A DNA stretch of 64,000 nucleotides. It comes from Kaistia algarum (GTDB taxonomy: Bacteria > Pseudomonadota > Alphaproteobacteria > Rhizobiales > Kaistiaceae). Position numbers and translations under genes: made by a program. Below, one piece after another: positions 53,035-61,918 of the stretch (positions are counted from its first letter, which is position 1; each line of letters starts with the position of its first letter). The stretch lies in assembly GCF_026343945.1 (NCBI RefSeq), contig NZ_JAPKNJ010000003.1:372001-436000 (forward strand), given 5' to 3'. Under the pieces are notes generated by a model, which was not told where the DNA came from, made no database searches, and saw nothing but the letters and a program-made list of their open reading frames with translations.

Positions 53035-54228
53035 TCAGCGCGGTGTCAGCGACCCGCCCGTGGCGACGACGCGGCCGTTTTTCAGCACGGTCCGGTCGAT
53101 CGGGACGGAGGCGACGGCCTCCGGTATGGAGGGCGATGGCAGCAATATGAGATCGGCCCGATTGCCGGCGGCGAGGCCATAGGTCTTGAGACCCAGAACG
53201 CCGGCCGGGATCGTCGTCACCATGGCGAAGGCGTGGGCGAGGTCCTCATCGGCGAGGAAGCCCTGGCGGTAGCCGATGATCATGGCGCGCTGCAGCAGGT
53301 CGCCATTGCCATAGGGCGCCCAGGCGTCGCGGATATTGTCCGAGCCGGCGAACACCGTAACGCCCGCCACTGCCAGTCGCTTCACCGGCGGCATCGACAC
53401 GGGGCCGGGACCATTGGTCATGATCGCGACCCGCGCCCGCGCAAGAAGATCGGTGGTGCGTCCGAACTCGAAATCGTCGATGGCGCCGAGCGCGAAGGCA
53501 TGGCTGACGGCGACCTTGCCCTCGAGGCCATTCGCGATCGTCCGTTCGGCGATCTGGCGCAGTTCGAAGGCACCGAGCGGGCCCGGATCGTGAAGATGGA
53601 TGTCGACGCCGGCGCCATGCTTGGCCGCGAGCGCGAAGACGGTATCGAGGTGGCCCGTGACGTCGCGATCGATGCCGGCCGGATCGAGACCGCCGATGAG
53701 ATTGGCGCCTTCCGACAGGGCCGCGTCGAGAAGATCGGCGGTGCCGGGGTCGGCCATGATGCCGCTCTGGGGGAAGGCGACGATCTGGATATCGACGAGG
53801 TCGGCATAGCGCTCCCTGAGCGCGAGCAGGGCATGCAGGCCGCCGAGACCGACCTCGGTGTCGATATCGACATGGCTGCGGATGCTGCCGGTTCCGAAGG
53901 CGGCTATCTGTTCGATCAGCCGCCCGCCGCGTTCCTCGACGGAGAGCCCAACGGTGCGCCGCAACTGCTTCTCGGCGGCGATGCGTTCAGCGACGGTGTC
54001 GCCGGGAATATGCGGAATGAACGGGAGGCCGAGCAGCGTCTTGTCGAGGTGGATATGGCCCTCGACAAAGGAGGGCGCGACCAGATGCCCGGCGGCCTCG
54101 ATACGCTCCGGCGAAGCTGGCGCATCGCCGGCCGGAACGATGGCGTCGATCGTCGATCCGGTAATGACAATGTCGACGAGTGTGCCGTCCGCCGTGCCGG
54201 CGCCGGCTATGACTAAATTCGCACCCAT
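53035..54228 (-). CDS. Metal-dependent amidohydrolase, cytosine-deaminase-like
   Basis: A 397-residue amidohydrolase: metal-binding H-x-H in EGHIHLDK (about residues 57-64), RSHVDID, HLHDPG (third His), SHAF (fourth His) and the catalytic Asp in FAGSDNIRDAWAPYG. The last two segments closely follow cytosine deaminase (CodA-type) and related cyclic-amine hydrolases. It lies 17 bases after the questin-oxidase-like gene and is the last of a three-gene minus-strand operon. It probably deaminates or hydrolyses a nitrogen heterocycle; the substrate is not determined. Confidence 0.85.
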   Translation of the reverse strand: MGANLVIAGAGTADGTLVDIVITGSTIDAIVPAGDAPASPERIEAAGHLVAPSFVEGHIHLDKTLLGLPFIPHIPGDTVAERIAAEKQLRRTVGLSVEERGGRLIEQIAAFGTGSIRSHVDIDTEVGLGGLHALLALRERYADLVDIQIVAFPQSGIMADPGTADLLDAALSEGANLIGGLDPAGIDRDVTGHLDTVFALAAKHGAGVDIHLHDPGPLGAFELRQIAERTIANGLEGKVAVSHAFALGAIDDFEFGRTTDLLARARVAIMTNGPGPVSMPPVKRLAVAGVTVFAGSDNIRDAWAPYGNGDLLQRAMIIGYRQGFLADEDLAHAFAMVTTIPAGVLGLKTYGLAAGNRADLILLPSPSIPEAVASVPIDRTVLKNGRVVATGGSLTPR

Positions 54229-54245
54229 GCTGGCTTCGCTGTCCT

Positions 54246-55289
54246 TCAGGCGATGAGGCCGACGCGGCGCGCCGCGACGACGCGGTAGAGACGGTCGCCA
54301 TAGATCTTCTGTTCCTCGCGGGCGGAGAAGGTCAGGCTGATGTCGTGCTCGTCATCGGACTGGACGGCCTTCGCCTCGATTTCCGGCCATTCCGGCGCGT
54401 CGAGCTGGCGCCAGCCCTCGACCGTCTCCGCATCGGGCAGGGAAGGGAAGCCGATCTTCGGCACGAGCGAGGCGATGACCTGCCAGAAATAGCGGAACAG
54501 CCTCGGGCGCTGCTCCGGCGGCAGATGGGCCGCCACGAGCCTGGCCCAATGTGTTCCGGTCACGGCATGAAGGGCGGAGAAGTCCATCGTGGCGGCAAAC
54601 AGCGTCAGCGATGTCGACGCCAGCTTGTGGAGGCAGTCGGGACCGATATCGAGCATGTCGACGACCGGCGCGAAGCTGGGAGCGCGCCCGGCCTCCCGGA
54701 TTGAATGCCAGAGCAGATCCGTCTCCGGCTCCAGGGAATGCATGGCCGGAATGGCACAAGCTTCCGCGAGCACACGGCCGGGATCATCGGTGATCGGCGC
54801 GGAGCCGGTCGCTTCCGGCATTTTGAGATAGGTCGTCGTCCAATAGCCGAGCGCTGTGCCGGCTTCCACCGGGTCGACGCGCAGCACGGCATAGGCCAGG
54901 CGCATCAGGCAATGCAGCGCGCTCGCTCCGACGCCGGGGATCAACGTCGGCAGATAGGCTTGGATCGCGTCCTGGATGCCGAGGCGGCGGACCTCGGCGA
55001 CGAAGAACTCACGATAGTCGGCCTCGCGGCTGCGGTCGCCCATGGCCTCGGTCCAGCGCGCCGGATCGATCGGGGCGACATGCGGCGGGATCGGGACGAG
55101 GCCCTTCACCTGACGGTAGGTGGCCAGATATTCGGCAAGCCGCGCGTCGGAGGCGCCGAGACGGGAAAGCGCCACCAGCACCATCGGCACGTGGTTGGCG
55201 AGAAGATAGGGGAATTCGACGCTGTCGCGGCGGGCATCCGCAAGGAGATCGTCCAGCGCGTCATGCGGGGTTGTGAGGGCGAAGGTCAT
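54246..55289 (-). CDS. Questin-oxidase-family (DUF4243) protein
   Basis: A 347-residue cytoplasmic protein with the pattern of the questin oxidase family: NHVPMVLVALSRLGASDARLAEYL, YLPTLIPGVGASALHCLMRLAYAV, and His-rich helices (ALHAVTGTHWARL). The founding fungal enzyme performs a cofactor-light Baeyer-Villiger-type ring cleavage; bacterial members are uncharacterised. It starts nine bases after the flavin monooxygenase and precedes the amidohydrolase, suggesting consecutive oxidation and hydrolysis steps. The ATG at 55289 is preceded by AGGAGAAT. Confidence 0.78.
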   Translation of the reverse strand: MTFALTTPHDALDDLLADARRDSVEFPYLLANHVPMVLVALSRLGASDARLAEYLATYRQVKGLVPIPPHVAPIDPARWTEAMGDRSREADYREFFVAEVRRLGIQDAIQAYLPTLIPGVGASALHCLMRLAYAVLRVDPVEAGTALGYWTTTYLKMPEATGSAPITDDPGRVLAEACAIPAMHSLEPETDLLWHSIREAGRAPSFAPVVDMLDIGPDCLHKLASTSLTLFAATMDFSALHAVTGTHWARLVAAHLPPEQRPRLFRYFWQVIASLVPKIGFPSLPDAETVEGWRQLDAPEWPEIEAKAVQSDDEHDISLTFSAREEQKIYGDRLYRVVAARRVGLIA

Positions 55290-55298
55290 TTGATTCTC

Positions 55299-56720
55299 CT
55301 ATTGCCGTCCGCTGTCTTCGGGCCGGAAGTGTTCTTCGTCATAGGCCATCAGGTCGGCATAATGCTGGTCGGCATCGGCGAGGAACAGGCCGCGCGTGAG
55401 TGCGGCCACCATGCGCGGCGCGCCATATTTGAGGCCGGTAATGCCGTTGCAGATTGGACCGAGGCTCGGCACCGCTCCATTGTTGAAGACATGGATATGG
55501 CTAAGGAACGGCGCGCGTCCGGGCACCTTCTCGAGAAACTCGAAATGGCTGCCGAGATAGGGATAGCGAGACAGCGGTTCGTCCTCCTCGCCGGGCGGCG
55601 GCGTGAAGCGATCCTGCCAGAGCGCGATCTCGCCGACGAAGCTCGCCAACTCGGGCCGCCGCGTCAGGTCGATGTCATAGCCGGTGCCGAGCAGCAGATG
55701 GTCGAAGCGGAACGTGCCGCGCGTCGTATCGAGGCGGATGCGGCCGTCCTCGATCGAGGCGGCGGTCGGCGGGCAGCCCAGTTCCGTGCGGAACTGCGGG
55801 AAGGCATGCGCGGCCTGATACATCTCCTGGGTCGGCGGCACCTTCAGATCAAAGACGCGGCGCATGAAGCGCCAGCGGCGGAGCGAATCGAGATCGGCGA
55901 AATGGCCCAGGAAGCCGGGGAAATTGGTCCAGGCCAGCACCTCGGTCTTCGGGAACTCGTTCGATCTGGCGAAGAGTGTTACCGAGCGCGCTCCCGCCCT
56001 GAGCGAAGCGACGGCCCAGTCGAAGGCGGAGGCGGCGGAGCCGACAATGCCAAGGTCACGATCCTTGAGGCTTTCCGCCTCGATCGGCTCGCCGCTATGG
56101 GTCCAGCGCTCGCGCGGCAGGCCGTTCTTCACGAAATTCGGTACCGCGAGGCCGCCGGCGCCCTCGATGCCGGTCGCCAGAACGAGCTTGCGCGTATAGA
56201 TCCGCTCCGGGCCGGTTGGCGTCGTGATGTCGAGCGCCAGGAAGTCGTCATAAGGCAGGATGGCGTCGAGCGCGGTGCGGTTGCGCACGTCGAGCGCCGT
56301 GACGCGGCGATACCAGTTGAGATAGTCCATCCAGTCGGTGCGGTCGATCTTGCCGACGCCGTCCCAGGCCGCCGCGCCGTGCAGCGCCTCATACCAGGAG
56401 CGATAGGTGAGGCTCGGCAGGCCGAGATCGGGACCGGTCAGGTGCTTGGGCGAGCGCAGCGTATCCATCCGCGCGCAGGTCACCCACGGACCTTCGCGAC
56501 CCTCGGCGCTTTTGTCGATGACGAGCACCTTGCCGACGTTCTGACGTTTCAGCCCGAACCCGACCGAGAGCCCGGAGAGACCGGCGCCGACGATGACGAC
56601 ATTATGCAGCGTCGCTCCATCCGGGCCGGCGCGCTCCGGCATCCAGGAGCGCGGCGTGGCTTCGATGCGTTCGAGATCGTCGGCGATTCGCTTCTCAAGC
56701 TCGGCAAGAGCGGACGTCAT
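55299..56720 (-). CDS. FAD/NAD(P)-dependent monooxygenase-like oxidoreductase
   Basis: A 473-residue flavoprotein. The FAD motif is VVIVGAGLSGLSVGFGL near residue 40. A second Rossmann motif, LGIVGSAASAFDWAVASL (about 245-262), binds NADPH, and LLLGTGYDIDLT (about 350) is the third family motif. The layout resembles class B-type flavin monooxygenases, lysine N-hydroxylases and FAD-NAD(P)-binding DUF4062-like proteins. It is the first gene of the minus-strand operon with the questin-oxidase-like and amidohydrolase genes. It should hydroxylate a small organic substrate, perhaps one imported by the divergent ABC system. Confidence 0.83.
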   Translation of the reverse strand: MTSALAELEKRIADDLERIEATPRSWMPERAGPDGATLHNVVIVGAGLSGLSVGFGLKRQNVGKVLVIDKSAEGREGPWVTCARMDTLRSPKHLTGPDLGLPSLTYRSWYEALHGAAAWDGVGKIDRTDWMDYLNWYRRVTALDVRNRTALDAILPYDDFLALDITTPTGPERIYTRKLVLATGIEGAGGLAVPNFVKNGLPRERWTHSGEPIEAESLKDRDLGIVGSAASAFDWAVASLRAGARSVTLFARSNEFPKTEVLAWTNFPGFLGHFADLDSLRRWRFMRRVFDLKVPPTQEMYQAAHAFPQFRTELGCPPTAASIEDGRIRLDTTRGTFRFDHLLLGTGYDIDLTRRPELASFVGEIALWQDRFTPPPGEEDEPLSRYPYLGSHFEFLEKVPGRAPFLSHIHVFNNGAVPSLGPICNGITGLKYGAPRMVAALTRGLFLADADQHYADLMAYDEEHFRPEDSGRQ

Positions 56721-57131
56721 CGACAGGTTCCTTCGAGACGGGCGATAGAGGAGGGTCGACGGCGCAACGCCGCGGCGCTTTGATCTCGATCATATCCCAG
56801 AACGGCGGCACGCCGAATTTCGAGGCTTGATGCGCTTGTGGGCAGATATGAATATGTTGGTCTCAAAGCGAGGGCCATGCCCGGTGCCGGACGATCGATC
56901 GGGACCTGCCAGCTAAGGGAATCGCAAGATGCCTCATACGAACAGAGTCGCTTATCCCGAGTGAACATTGCCCCTTCGTCCGCTCGATCTGCGATCTTTC
57001 TGTCGTCTTTTAGATCAGAGATTGTAGTCATGTTCTTTTTTGTGTGATTACTGAATAAATGTGGTTTCTTGAGCGCGATTTTGTTTGATGTATACTCCGT
57101 CTCCGCTCCCTTGTCACAACGGAAGAGAGTC
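56721..57131. promoter_or_regulatory. Divergent intergenic region between the monooxygenase operon and the ABC importer
   Basis: About 410 bases, A/T-rich from about 56940. On the plus strand TTGAGC (57069-57074), a 16-base spacer and TATACT (57091-57096) form a clear sigma-70-type promoter 36 bases before the binding-protein start. For the minus-strand operon no equally good promoter was found. No convincing small gene is present. Confidence 0.65.
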
Positions 57132-58418
57132 ATGACAAAGCACAAATCGACAGCCTGGAAGCTCGGCGCTGCCGCGCTTCTCTCGGCCGGCCTCGCCGGT
57201 TCCGCCTTCGCTGCGGATAAGCCTCTGGCCGGCGTGACCCTCACCCTGGCCTCGCAGAACGATCAGTTCGCGGCGGTGATCGCCAAGCTGGCGCCGCAGT
57301 TCGAGGAAAAGACGGGCGCGACGGTCAAGGTCGACATCCTCGACTACGGTTCGCTGCTCACCAAGACGCAGGCGGATTTCGTCGGCCACACCAAGAGCTA
57401 CGACCTGGTGACGATGGATATCGTCTGGGCCGGGCAATATGCCGAAAACAAGTACACGGTCGACCTGACCGACTGGATCAAGCGCGACGCCGCCGAGCTC
57501 CAGCTCGACGACATCTATCCCGCGACGATCAAGTACATCGGCCAATATGACGGCAAGCAGGTCGCGTTCCCGTTCGCCGGCTATGCCGCCGTGATGGCCT
57601 ATCGCAAGGATCTGCTGGATGCCGCCGGCATCAAGGTTCCGGAGACTGCCGAGGACTTCGTCGCGGCCGCGATCAAGCTGACCGACCCGTCGAAGAAGAT
57701 CTACGGCTTCGTCGCCAACGGCCAGAAGGGCGCGGCGGTCGCGCAGGATTGGCTGCAGTACAACGCTCAGCTCGGCGGCTCGGTGCTCGATGCCAGCGGC
57801 AAGCCGGCGCTGAACTCCGATGCCAACGTCGCCAGCCTCAAGGTCTACAAGGAGCTGTTCGACAAGGCGGCGCCTCCCGGCGCGGTCGATTATGACTGGG
57901 GTGGACGCGAGGAGAGCTTCCGCCAGGGTCTCGTCGCCATGATGGAGACGTGGTCGGTCGGCGCTCCCGGCTATTATGATCCGTCCATGTCGAAGGTCGT
58001 CGACAGCGTCGGCATCTCGTTCACGCCGGTCGGCAAGGGCCTGCCGGTCAAGTACGGCCTCGGTGGCTGGGGCATGGGCATCAATGCCGATATCGATCCG
58101 GCCAAGCAGGAAGCGGCCTGGCAGTTCATCAAGTGGCTGACCAGCGCGCCGGTCCAGAAGGAATTCAACATGCTGGGCGCCGGCAGCTATATCCGCAAGT
58201 CGACGCTCGCGGATCCGGACCTCAACGCCAAGTACCCGTTCCTGCCGATCATCGCCAAGTCGTTCGAGAATGCCGACGGCGACTATCGTCCGCGCATTCC
58301 GCAATATCCGGAGATCCAGGACCTCCTCGGTACGGCCGTCAACAACGTCCTCGTTGGCGGAACCGATCCCAAGGCGGCGCTGGACGAAGCGCAGAAGCAG
58401 GCCGAGAAGCTGTTCTGA
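57132..58418 (+). CDS. ABC-transporter extracellular solute-binding protein (family 1, MalE-like)
   Basis: A 428-residue secreted protein with signal peptide (KLGAAALLSAGLAGSAFA, cleavage near 27). A family 1 binding fold follows: VTLTLASQNDQFAAVIAKLAPQFEE, YDLVTMDIVWAGQY, FPFAGYAAVMAYRKDLLDAAGI, and WQFIKWLTSAPVQKEF near the C-terminus. The ATG at 57132 follows GGAAGAGAG. Two MalF/MalG-type permeases lie downstream after a dyad repeat. It would bind a sugar or polyol; the neighbouring oxidative operon leaves another organic ligand possible. Confidence 0.9.
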   Translation: MTKHKSTAWKLGAAALLSAGLAGSAFAADKPLAGVTLTLASQNDQFAAVIAKLAPQFEEKTGATVKVDILDYGSLLTKTQADFVGHTKSYDLVTMDIVWAGQYAENKYTVDLTDWIKRDAAELQLDDIYPATIKYIGQYDGKQVAFPFAGYAAVMAYRKDLLDAAGIKVPETAEDFVAAAIKLTDPSKKIYGFVANGQKGAAVAQDWLQYNAQLGGSVLDASGKPALNSDANVASLKVYKELFDKAAPPGAVDYDWGGREESFRQGLVAMMETWSVGAPGYYDPSMSKVVDSVGISFTPVGKGLPVKYGLGGWGMGINADIDPAKQEAAWQFIKWLTSAPVQKEFNMLGAGSYIRKSTLADPDLNAKYPFLPIIAKSFENADGDYRPRIPQYPEIQDLLGTAVNNVLVGGTDPKAALDEAQKQAEKLF

Positions 58419-58449
58419 TCCGTTGAAATAGTGGTCTCCCTCTCTTCTC

Positions 58450-58571
58450 CCTCCCCCTTGCGGGGAGGGTCGGGGAGGGGGTACCGCGAAAACGCCGGAG
58501 AACCTGGGTGGGGCCTATCGGAGAGAACTCGCCGGTACCCCCTCCCTAGCCCTCCCCACAAGGGGGAGGGG
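58450..58571. repeat. C/G-rich dyad repeat in the ABC importer operon
   Basis: The left arm CCCTCCCCC...GGGGAGGG...GGGGGTACC is mirrored by the right arm GGTACCCCC...CCCTCCCC...GGGGGAGGGG. The outer GGTACC ends pair perfectly and each arm has an inner hairpin. It is the same class as the repeats in the iol operon and lies between the binding protein and first permease genes, where it may lower permease expression. Confidence 0.75.
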
Positions 58572-58632
58572 ACGGGCGTTGATCGTTCGCGATCAGCACA
58601 GCCCGCCACGGAATTCCAAAGGAAACCGCCCA

Positions 58633-59580
58633 TTGACTTCGATTGCCGCCAGTCCTGCCTCGATCCGACAGCGCCGCTCCGGCCTGCGCTTCACGGATCG
58701 ACGCAAGCTCTTCCTGTTCTGCCTGGCCGTTCCGGCGGTCATCTATGTTATCGTCGTCGCGCTCTATCCGCTGGCGCAGGGCATCCTCTATTCGTTTTAC
58801 GACTACAATCTGCTGCGCCGTGGTGGGCGGATGGTGTTTGTCGGACTCGACAATTATGTCGAGCTTCTGACCGATGCGACCGGCCAGCGGGCGCTGATCA
58901 ACACCTTCGCCTTCACCTTCGGCGCCGTGTTTTTCGAGTTCATCTTCGGCCTGGGGCTCGCCATGCTGCTCTGGCGCGACGGGCGCTTCAATCGCATCGC
59001 ACTCGCCTTCCTGCTGATCCCGGTGACGATAACGCCGCTGGTCGTCGGCCTGATCTTCCGCGCGCTGCTCGCCGTCGACTACGGCTATATCGGCTATTAT
59101 CTCGCCGAATGGGGCATCACCTCGCCGCGCGGGCTCTTCGCCGGGACGACCACCGCGCTGCCCACCCTGATCTTCATCGACATCTGGGAGTGGACGCCGC
59201 TGGTCGCGCTCATCCTGCTCGCCGGCCTCAAGTCGCTGCCGGGCGACATTCTTGAAGCGGCATCGGCCGATGGCGCCACGGCGTGGCAGCGCTTCCGCCT
59301 CGTCATCCTCCCGCTGCTGCTGCCGACCGTCTTCCTTGCCCTGGTGCTCCGGATGATGGACGCCTTCCGCGTCTTCGATTCGATCTTCGTCACCACGGGC
59401 GGCGGACCGGCCGATGCCACCAATTCGCTGATGGTCTATGGCGTGAAGCAGGGCCTGCAGTTCTTCAACATCGGCTATGCCTCGGCGATCGGCAATGTGA
59501 CGATCCTCTGCATTGCCTTCATCGCCGCCGTCTTCGCCCTTCTGATCCGCCGCGCCGATGTGAGGGCGAACGAGACATGA
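58633..59580 (+). CDS. ABC sugar-type permease (MalF/UgpA-like)
   Basis: A 315-residue inner-membrane protein with six predicted helices and the ATPase-contact loop EAASADGATAWQRFRLVILP (EAA...G...I-LP). I chose a TTG start at 58633 because AAAGGAAA lies about ten bases upstream and the frame beyond it enters the repeat. It ends in an ATGA overlap with the second permease. The importer lacks an ATPase gene here, so a shared MsmK/UgpC-type ATPase encoded elsewhere is expected. Confidence 0.9.
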   Translation: MTSIAASPASIRQRRSGLRFTDRRKLFLFCLAVPAVIYVIVVALYPLAQGILYSFYDYNLLRRGGRMVFVGLDNYVELLTDATGQRALINTFAFTFGAVFFEFIFGLGLAMLLWRDGRFNRIALAFLLIPVTITPLVVGLIFRALLAVDYGYIGYYLAEWGITSPRGLFAGTTTALPTLIFIDIWEWTPLVALILLAGLKSLPGDILEAASADGATAWQRFRLVILPLLLPTVFLALVLRMMDAFRVFDSIFVTTGGGPADATNSLMVYGVKQGLQFFNIGYASAIGNVTILCIAFIAAVFALLIRRADVRANET

Positions 59581-60446
59581 GCGTCACGACCCTCGATACC
59601 GTGCCGACCCGCGCTCCCTCGCGCCGGCGCACCGCCCTTCAGCAGCGGATCCTGCGCGAGCGGGCGCTGCTGGTGATCATCCTCGTCATCTACATGATCC
59701 CGGTGCTCTGGCTCGTGGCGACCGCCTACAAGCCGCCGAAGGACATGTTCTCCTCGCCGCCGACTTTCATCTTCGAGCCGACGCTGCACAATTTCCAGCG
59801 CGTTTTCGAAGTGTTCGACGTCTGGTCGCTCCTGAAGTCGAGTATCATCATCTCGGTCGGTTCGGCGGTGCTGTCGCTGCTGCTCGGCGTTCCCGCCGGC
59901 TATGCGCTGGCCCGGTCCAATTCGCGCTACGCGATCTGGGTCGCCTATTTCTTTCTGGCGATCCGCATTGTGCCGATCATCGCGACGCTCATCCCGTTCT
60001 ATCTGATGATGCGCGACATCGGCCTGCTCGGCACCTGGTGGGCCGTCATCCTGATCAACACGACGCTGAACTGCGCCTTCGTGACGTGGATGATGTTCTC
60101 CTATTTCCGCTCGCTCCCGTCGGACATGGAAGAAGCGGCGCTCACCGATGGTTGCACGCTCTGGGGGGCGTTCTACCGCGTAGCGCTGCCGACCGTGGTG
60201 CCGGGCATCATCGCTTCGGCGCTCTTCTGCGTCATGTTCTCGTGGAACGACTTCTTGGTCGCCATGTTCCTGACCAACATGGATTCGAAGCCGCTCTCCG
60301 TGGCGCTGCTCGCCGCGTTCGGGACGAAGGACATCACCTGGGGAACGCTTGGCGCGCTCGCCCATTTCTCGACCATCCCGATCATGCTGATGGCGCTGTT
60401 CCTGAACCGCTATTTCGTCCAGGGGCTGACGCGCGGCGTGCATTAA
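59577..60446 (+). CDS. ABC sugar-type permease (MalG/UgpE-like)
   Basis: A 289-residue inner-membrane protein. A basic N-terminus of about 30 residues precedes six predicted helices, and the EAA loop is EEAALTDGCTLWGAFYRVALP (around residue 190). FSWNDFLVAMFLT is a typical MalG-like segment, and the C-terminus RYFVQGLTRGVH is usual for this subfamily. The ATG overlaps the preceding stop. A terminator hairpin follows 29 bases after its stop, so it ends the operon. Confidence 0.92.
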   Translation: MSVTTLDTVPTRAPSRRRTALQQRILRERALLVIILVIYMIPVLWLVATAYKPPKDMFSSPPTFIFEPTLHNFQRVFEVFDVWSLLKSSIIISVGSAVLSLLLGVPAGYALARSNSRYAIWVAYFFLAIRIVPIIATLIPFYLMMRDIGLLGTWWAVILINTTLNCAFVTWMMFSYFRSLPSDMEEAALTDGCTLWGAFYRVALPTVVPGIIASALFCVMFSWNDFLVAMFLTNMDSKPLSVALLAAFGTKDITWGTLGALAHFSTIPIMLMALFLNRYFVQGLTRGVH

Positions 60447-60474
60447 GCGGCGCTTTCCGTTATCCAGTCGAAAC

Positions 60475-60506
60475 GAAAACGGCCGACCCTCCGGGGCCGG
60501 CCGTTT
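60475..60506 (+). terminator. Hairpin terminator after the ABC importer operon
   Basis: AAACGGCCG pairs with CGGCCGTTT, with further CCC/GGG pairing after one mismatch, around a short loop. CCGTTTCAT follows on the plus strand. It lies between the permease gene and the convergent 33-residue gene and may serve both. Confidence 0.75.
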
Positions 60507-60527
60507 CCGTTTCATCTCTCGATGCGG

Positions 60528-60629
60528 CTATTTCGACCGCGTCGTGCGCTCGGCATAGGCAAGCGACAACATGAAAGCCGCGAAGACGGCGACGATGGCG
60601 AGCGTGGCGATGAGATGGGTGCTGGACAT
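60528..60629 (-). CDS. 33-residue single-helix membrane protein
   Basis: Read on the minus strand this short frame encodes 33 residues beginning MSSTHLIATLAIVAVF. One hydrophobic helix (residues 6-25) is followed by the basic tail AERTTRSK. The ATG at 60629 has a very strong ribosome-binding site (GGGGGAG at seven-base spacing), and codon use is like that of its neighbours. It lies between a terminator and the flavoprotein gene. Such tiny membrane proteins often modulate larger membrane complexes; the function here is unknown. Confidence 0.7.
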   Translation of the reverse strand: MSSTHLIATLAIVAVFAAFMLSLAYAERTTRSK

Positions 60630-60716
60630 GAAATCTCCCCCGTTTCCAGATGATGCGGGGAGATTGACGCCCAGTCACGGCATGTACCTTGATCCGGATC
60701 AAGGATCGGCGTTGTC

Positions 60717-61844
60717 TTACGGCCGAGCGCTTGTAAAGAACTCGATGAGTCCGAAGGGCGCGCGATCGCCGAGGCATAGGTCGAGAATCTGCAGCGCGTC
60801 GGCGGCAGCTGCGGCACTGCGGGGGAACATCGCCGTCTCGTAGGCGGTGAGCGCCGCCTCGATGTCATTGGGATGGGCCAGGATCGCCATTCCAAGCTCG
60901 GCGCCGTCGAGCATGGCAAGATTCGCGCCTTCGCCCGCCGGCGCCGCCAGATGAGCGGCGTCCCCCACGAGCGTCACGCCGGCGACGCGGTCCCATCGGT
61001 GATCGACCGGCAGCGCATGGATCATGCGCAGCGTGGGCGGAAACTCGCCATCCGTGACCAGGGCGGTCAACGCCGGCGCCCAGCCACCGAATTCGGCCGC
61101 GATACGAATTCTCGTCGCCTCGGCATCGCCGAAGTCGATTGCGGTGAACCATTCGGCGGGTCGTTTCAGCGCGACATAGGTGTGGAGCGTGGCTGACGGC
61201 TCGCGATGCGCAAAGATCCCCTTTCCCGGGGCCATGGCGAACAAGGCTCCACCGCCGGCGGCTTCGGCCGACGCCGGATGCCGGGCATCAACGTCGTGCA
61301 GGAAGGTTTCGACGAAGGAAATTCCGACATATTCGGGCTTTGCTTGCGACAAGAGCGGACGGATTTTCGACCAGGCACCATCAGCGCCCACCAGCAGGCC
61401 GCTCCGCACGGTCGATCCATCGGCGAAAGTGACTTCGTGCAGGCCGCCGCCGAGGGGTCGGGCTTCGCTGACCTTGCGGCCCCATTGGATCGTCGCCTCG
61501 GGGAGCGAGCGAATCAGGATTTCGCGCAGCTCCCCACGGAGCACTTCGGGCCGGCCACCATTGCCGTCATCAGGCTGGTCGAGCAGCAGCGTTCCGCTCT
61601 TGTCCAGCACGCGGGACGCTTCGCCGCCCGGGTGGACGATCGCGCGAAACGCTTCGGTCAGCCCCGCCGTTTCGAGCGCGAACTGGCCGTCGGCCACGTG
61701 GATGTCGAGCATCCCGCCCTGCGTGCGGGCCATCGGCGAAGGCTCAGCCTCGTAGATCGTAGCGGCAATGCCGTGGATGTGCAGGACGCGGGCGAGGACA
61801 AGGCCGCCGAGGCCGGCGCCGATGATCGTGACCGGTATCGTCAT
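60717..61844 (-). CDS. TetX-like FAD-dependent monooxygenase
   Basis: A 375-residue class A flavin monooxygenase: FAD motif IIGAGLGGLVLARVLHIHGI, then the TetX-type segment TQGGMLDIHVADGQFALETAGL, a DG motif VGADGAWSKIR, and the second FAD motif LVGDAAHLAAPAGEGANLAMLDG. The early region follows the tetracycline-modifying enzyme TetX more closely than PobA or UbiH, from memory of that sequence. Overall identity cannot be judged, and many such proteins act on unrelated aromatics. It is divergent from a TetR-family gene with two identical-type palindromes between them. Confidence 0.82.
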   Translation of the reverse strand: MTIPVTIIGAGLGGLVLARVLHIHGIAATIYEAEPSPMARTQGGMLDIHVADGQFALETAGLTEAFRAIVHPGGEASRVLDKSGTLLLDQPDDGNGGRPEVLRGELREILIRSLPEATIQWGRKVSEARPLGGGLHEVTFADGSTVRSGLLVGADGAWSKIRPLLSQAKPEYVGISFVETFLHDVDARHPASAEAAGGGALFAMAPGKGIFAHREPSATLHTYVALKRPAEWFTAIDFGDAEATRIRIAAEFGGWAPALTALVTDGEFPPTLRMIHALPVDHRWDRVAGVTLVGDAAHLAAPAGEGANLAMLDGAELGMAILAHPNDIEAALTAYETAMFPRSAAAAADALQILDLCLGDRAPFGLIEFFTSARP

Positions 61845-61865
61845 CTGGATCTCCGATGATGAGAT

Positions 61866-61907
61866 TGGAACGTCGTTCCATTGAGTCTCTATTGGAACAT
61901 CGTTCCA
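61866..61907. promoter_or_regulatory. Twin palindromic operators TGGAAC-N3-GTTCCA
   Basis: Two copies (61866-61880 and 61893-61907) of TGGAAC-N3-GTTCCA, spaced 27 bases centre to centre, fill the 74-base gap between the flavoprotein and TetR genes. The central triplets are GTC and ATC. They are almost certainly the binding sites of the divergent TetR protein and would repress both genes. Confidence 0.82.
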
Positions 61908-61918
61908 TTCATGTCAAG

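Noticed and set aside
58450..58571. Reading the dyad repeat in the importer operon as an intrinsic terminator
   Set aside because: It lacks a T run and sits inside an operon whose downstream permeases belong with the upstream binding protein; it is better described as a repeat element.
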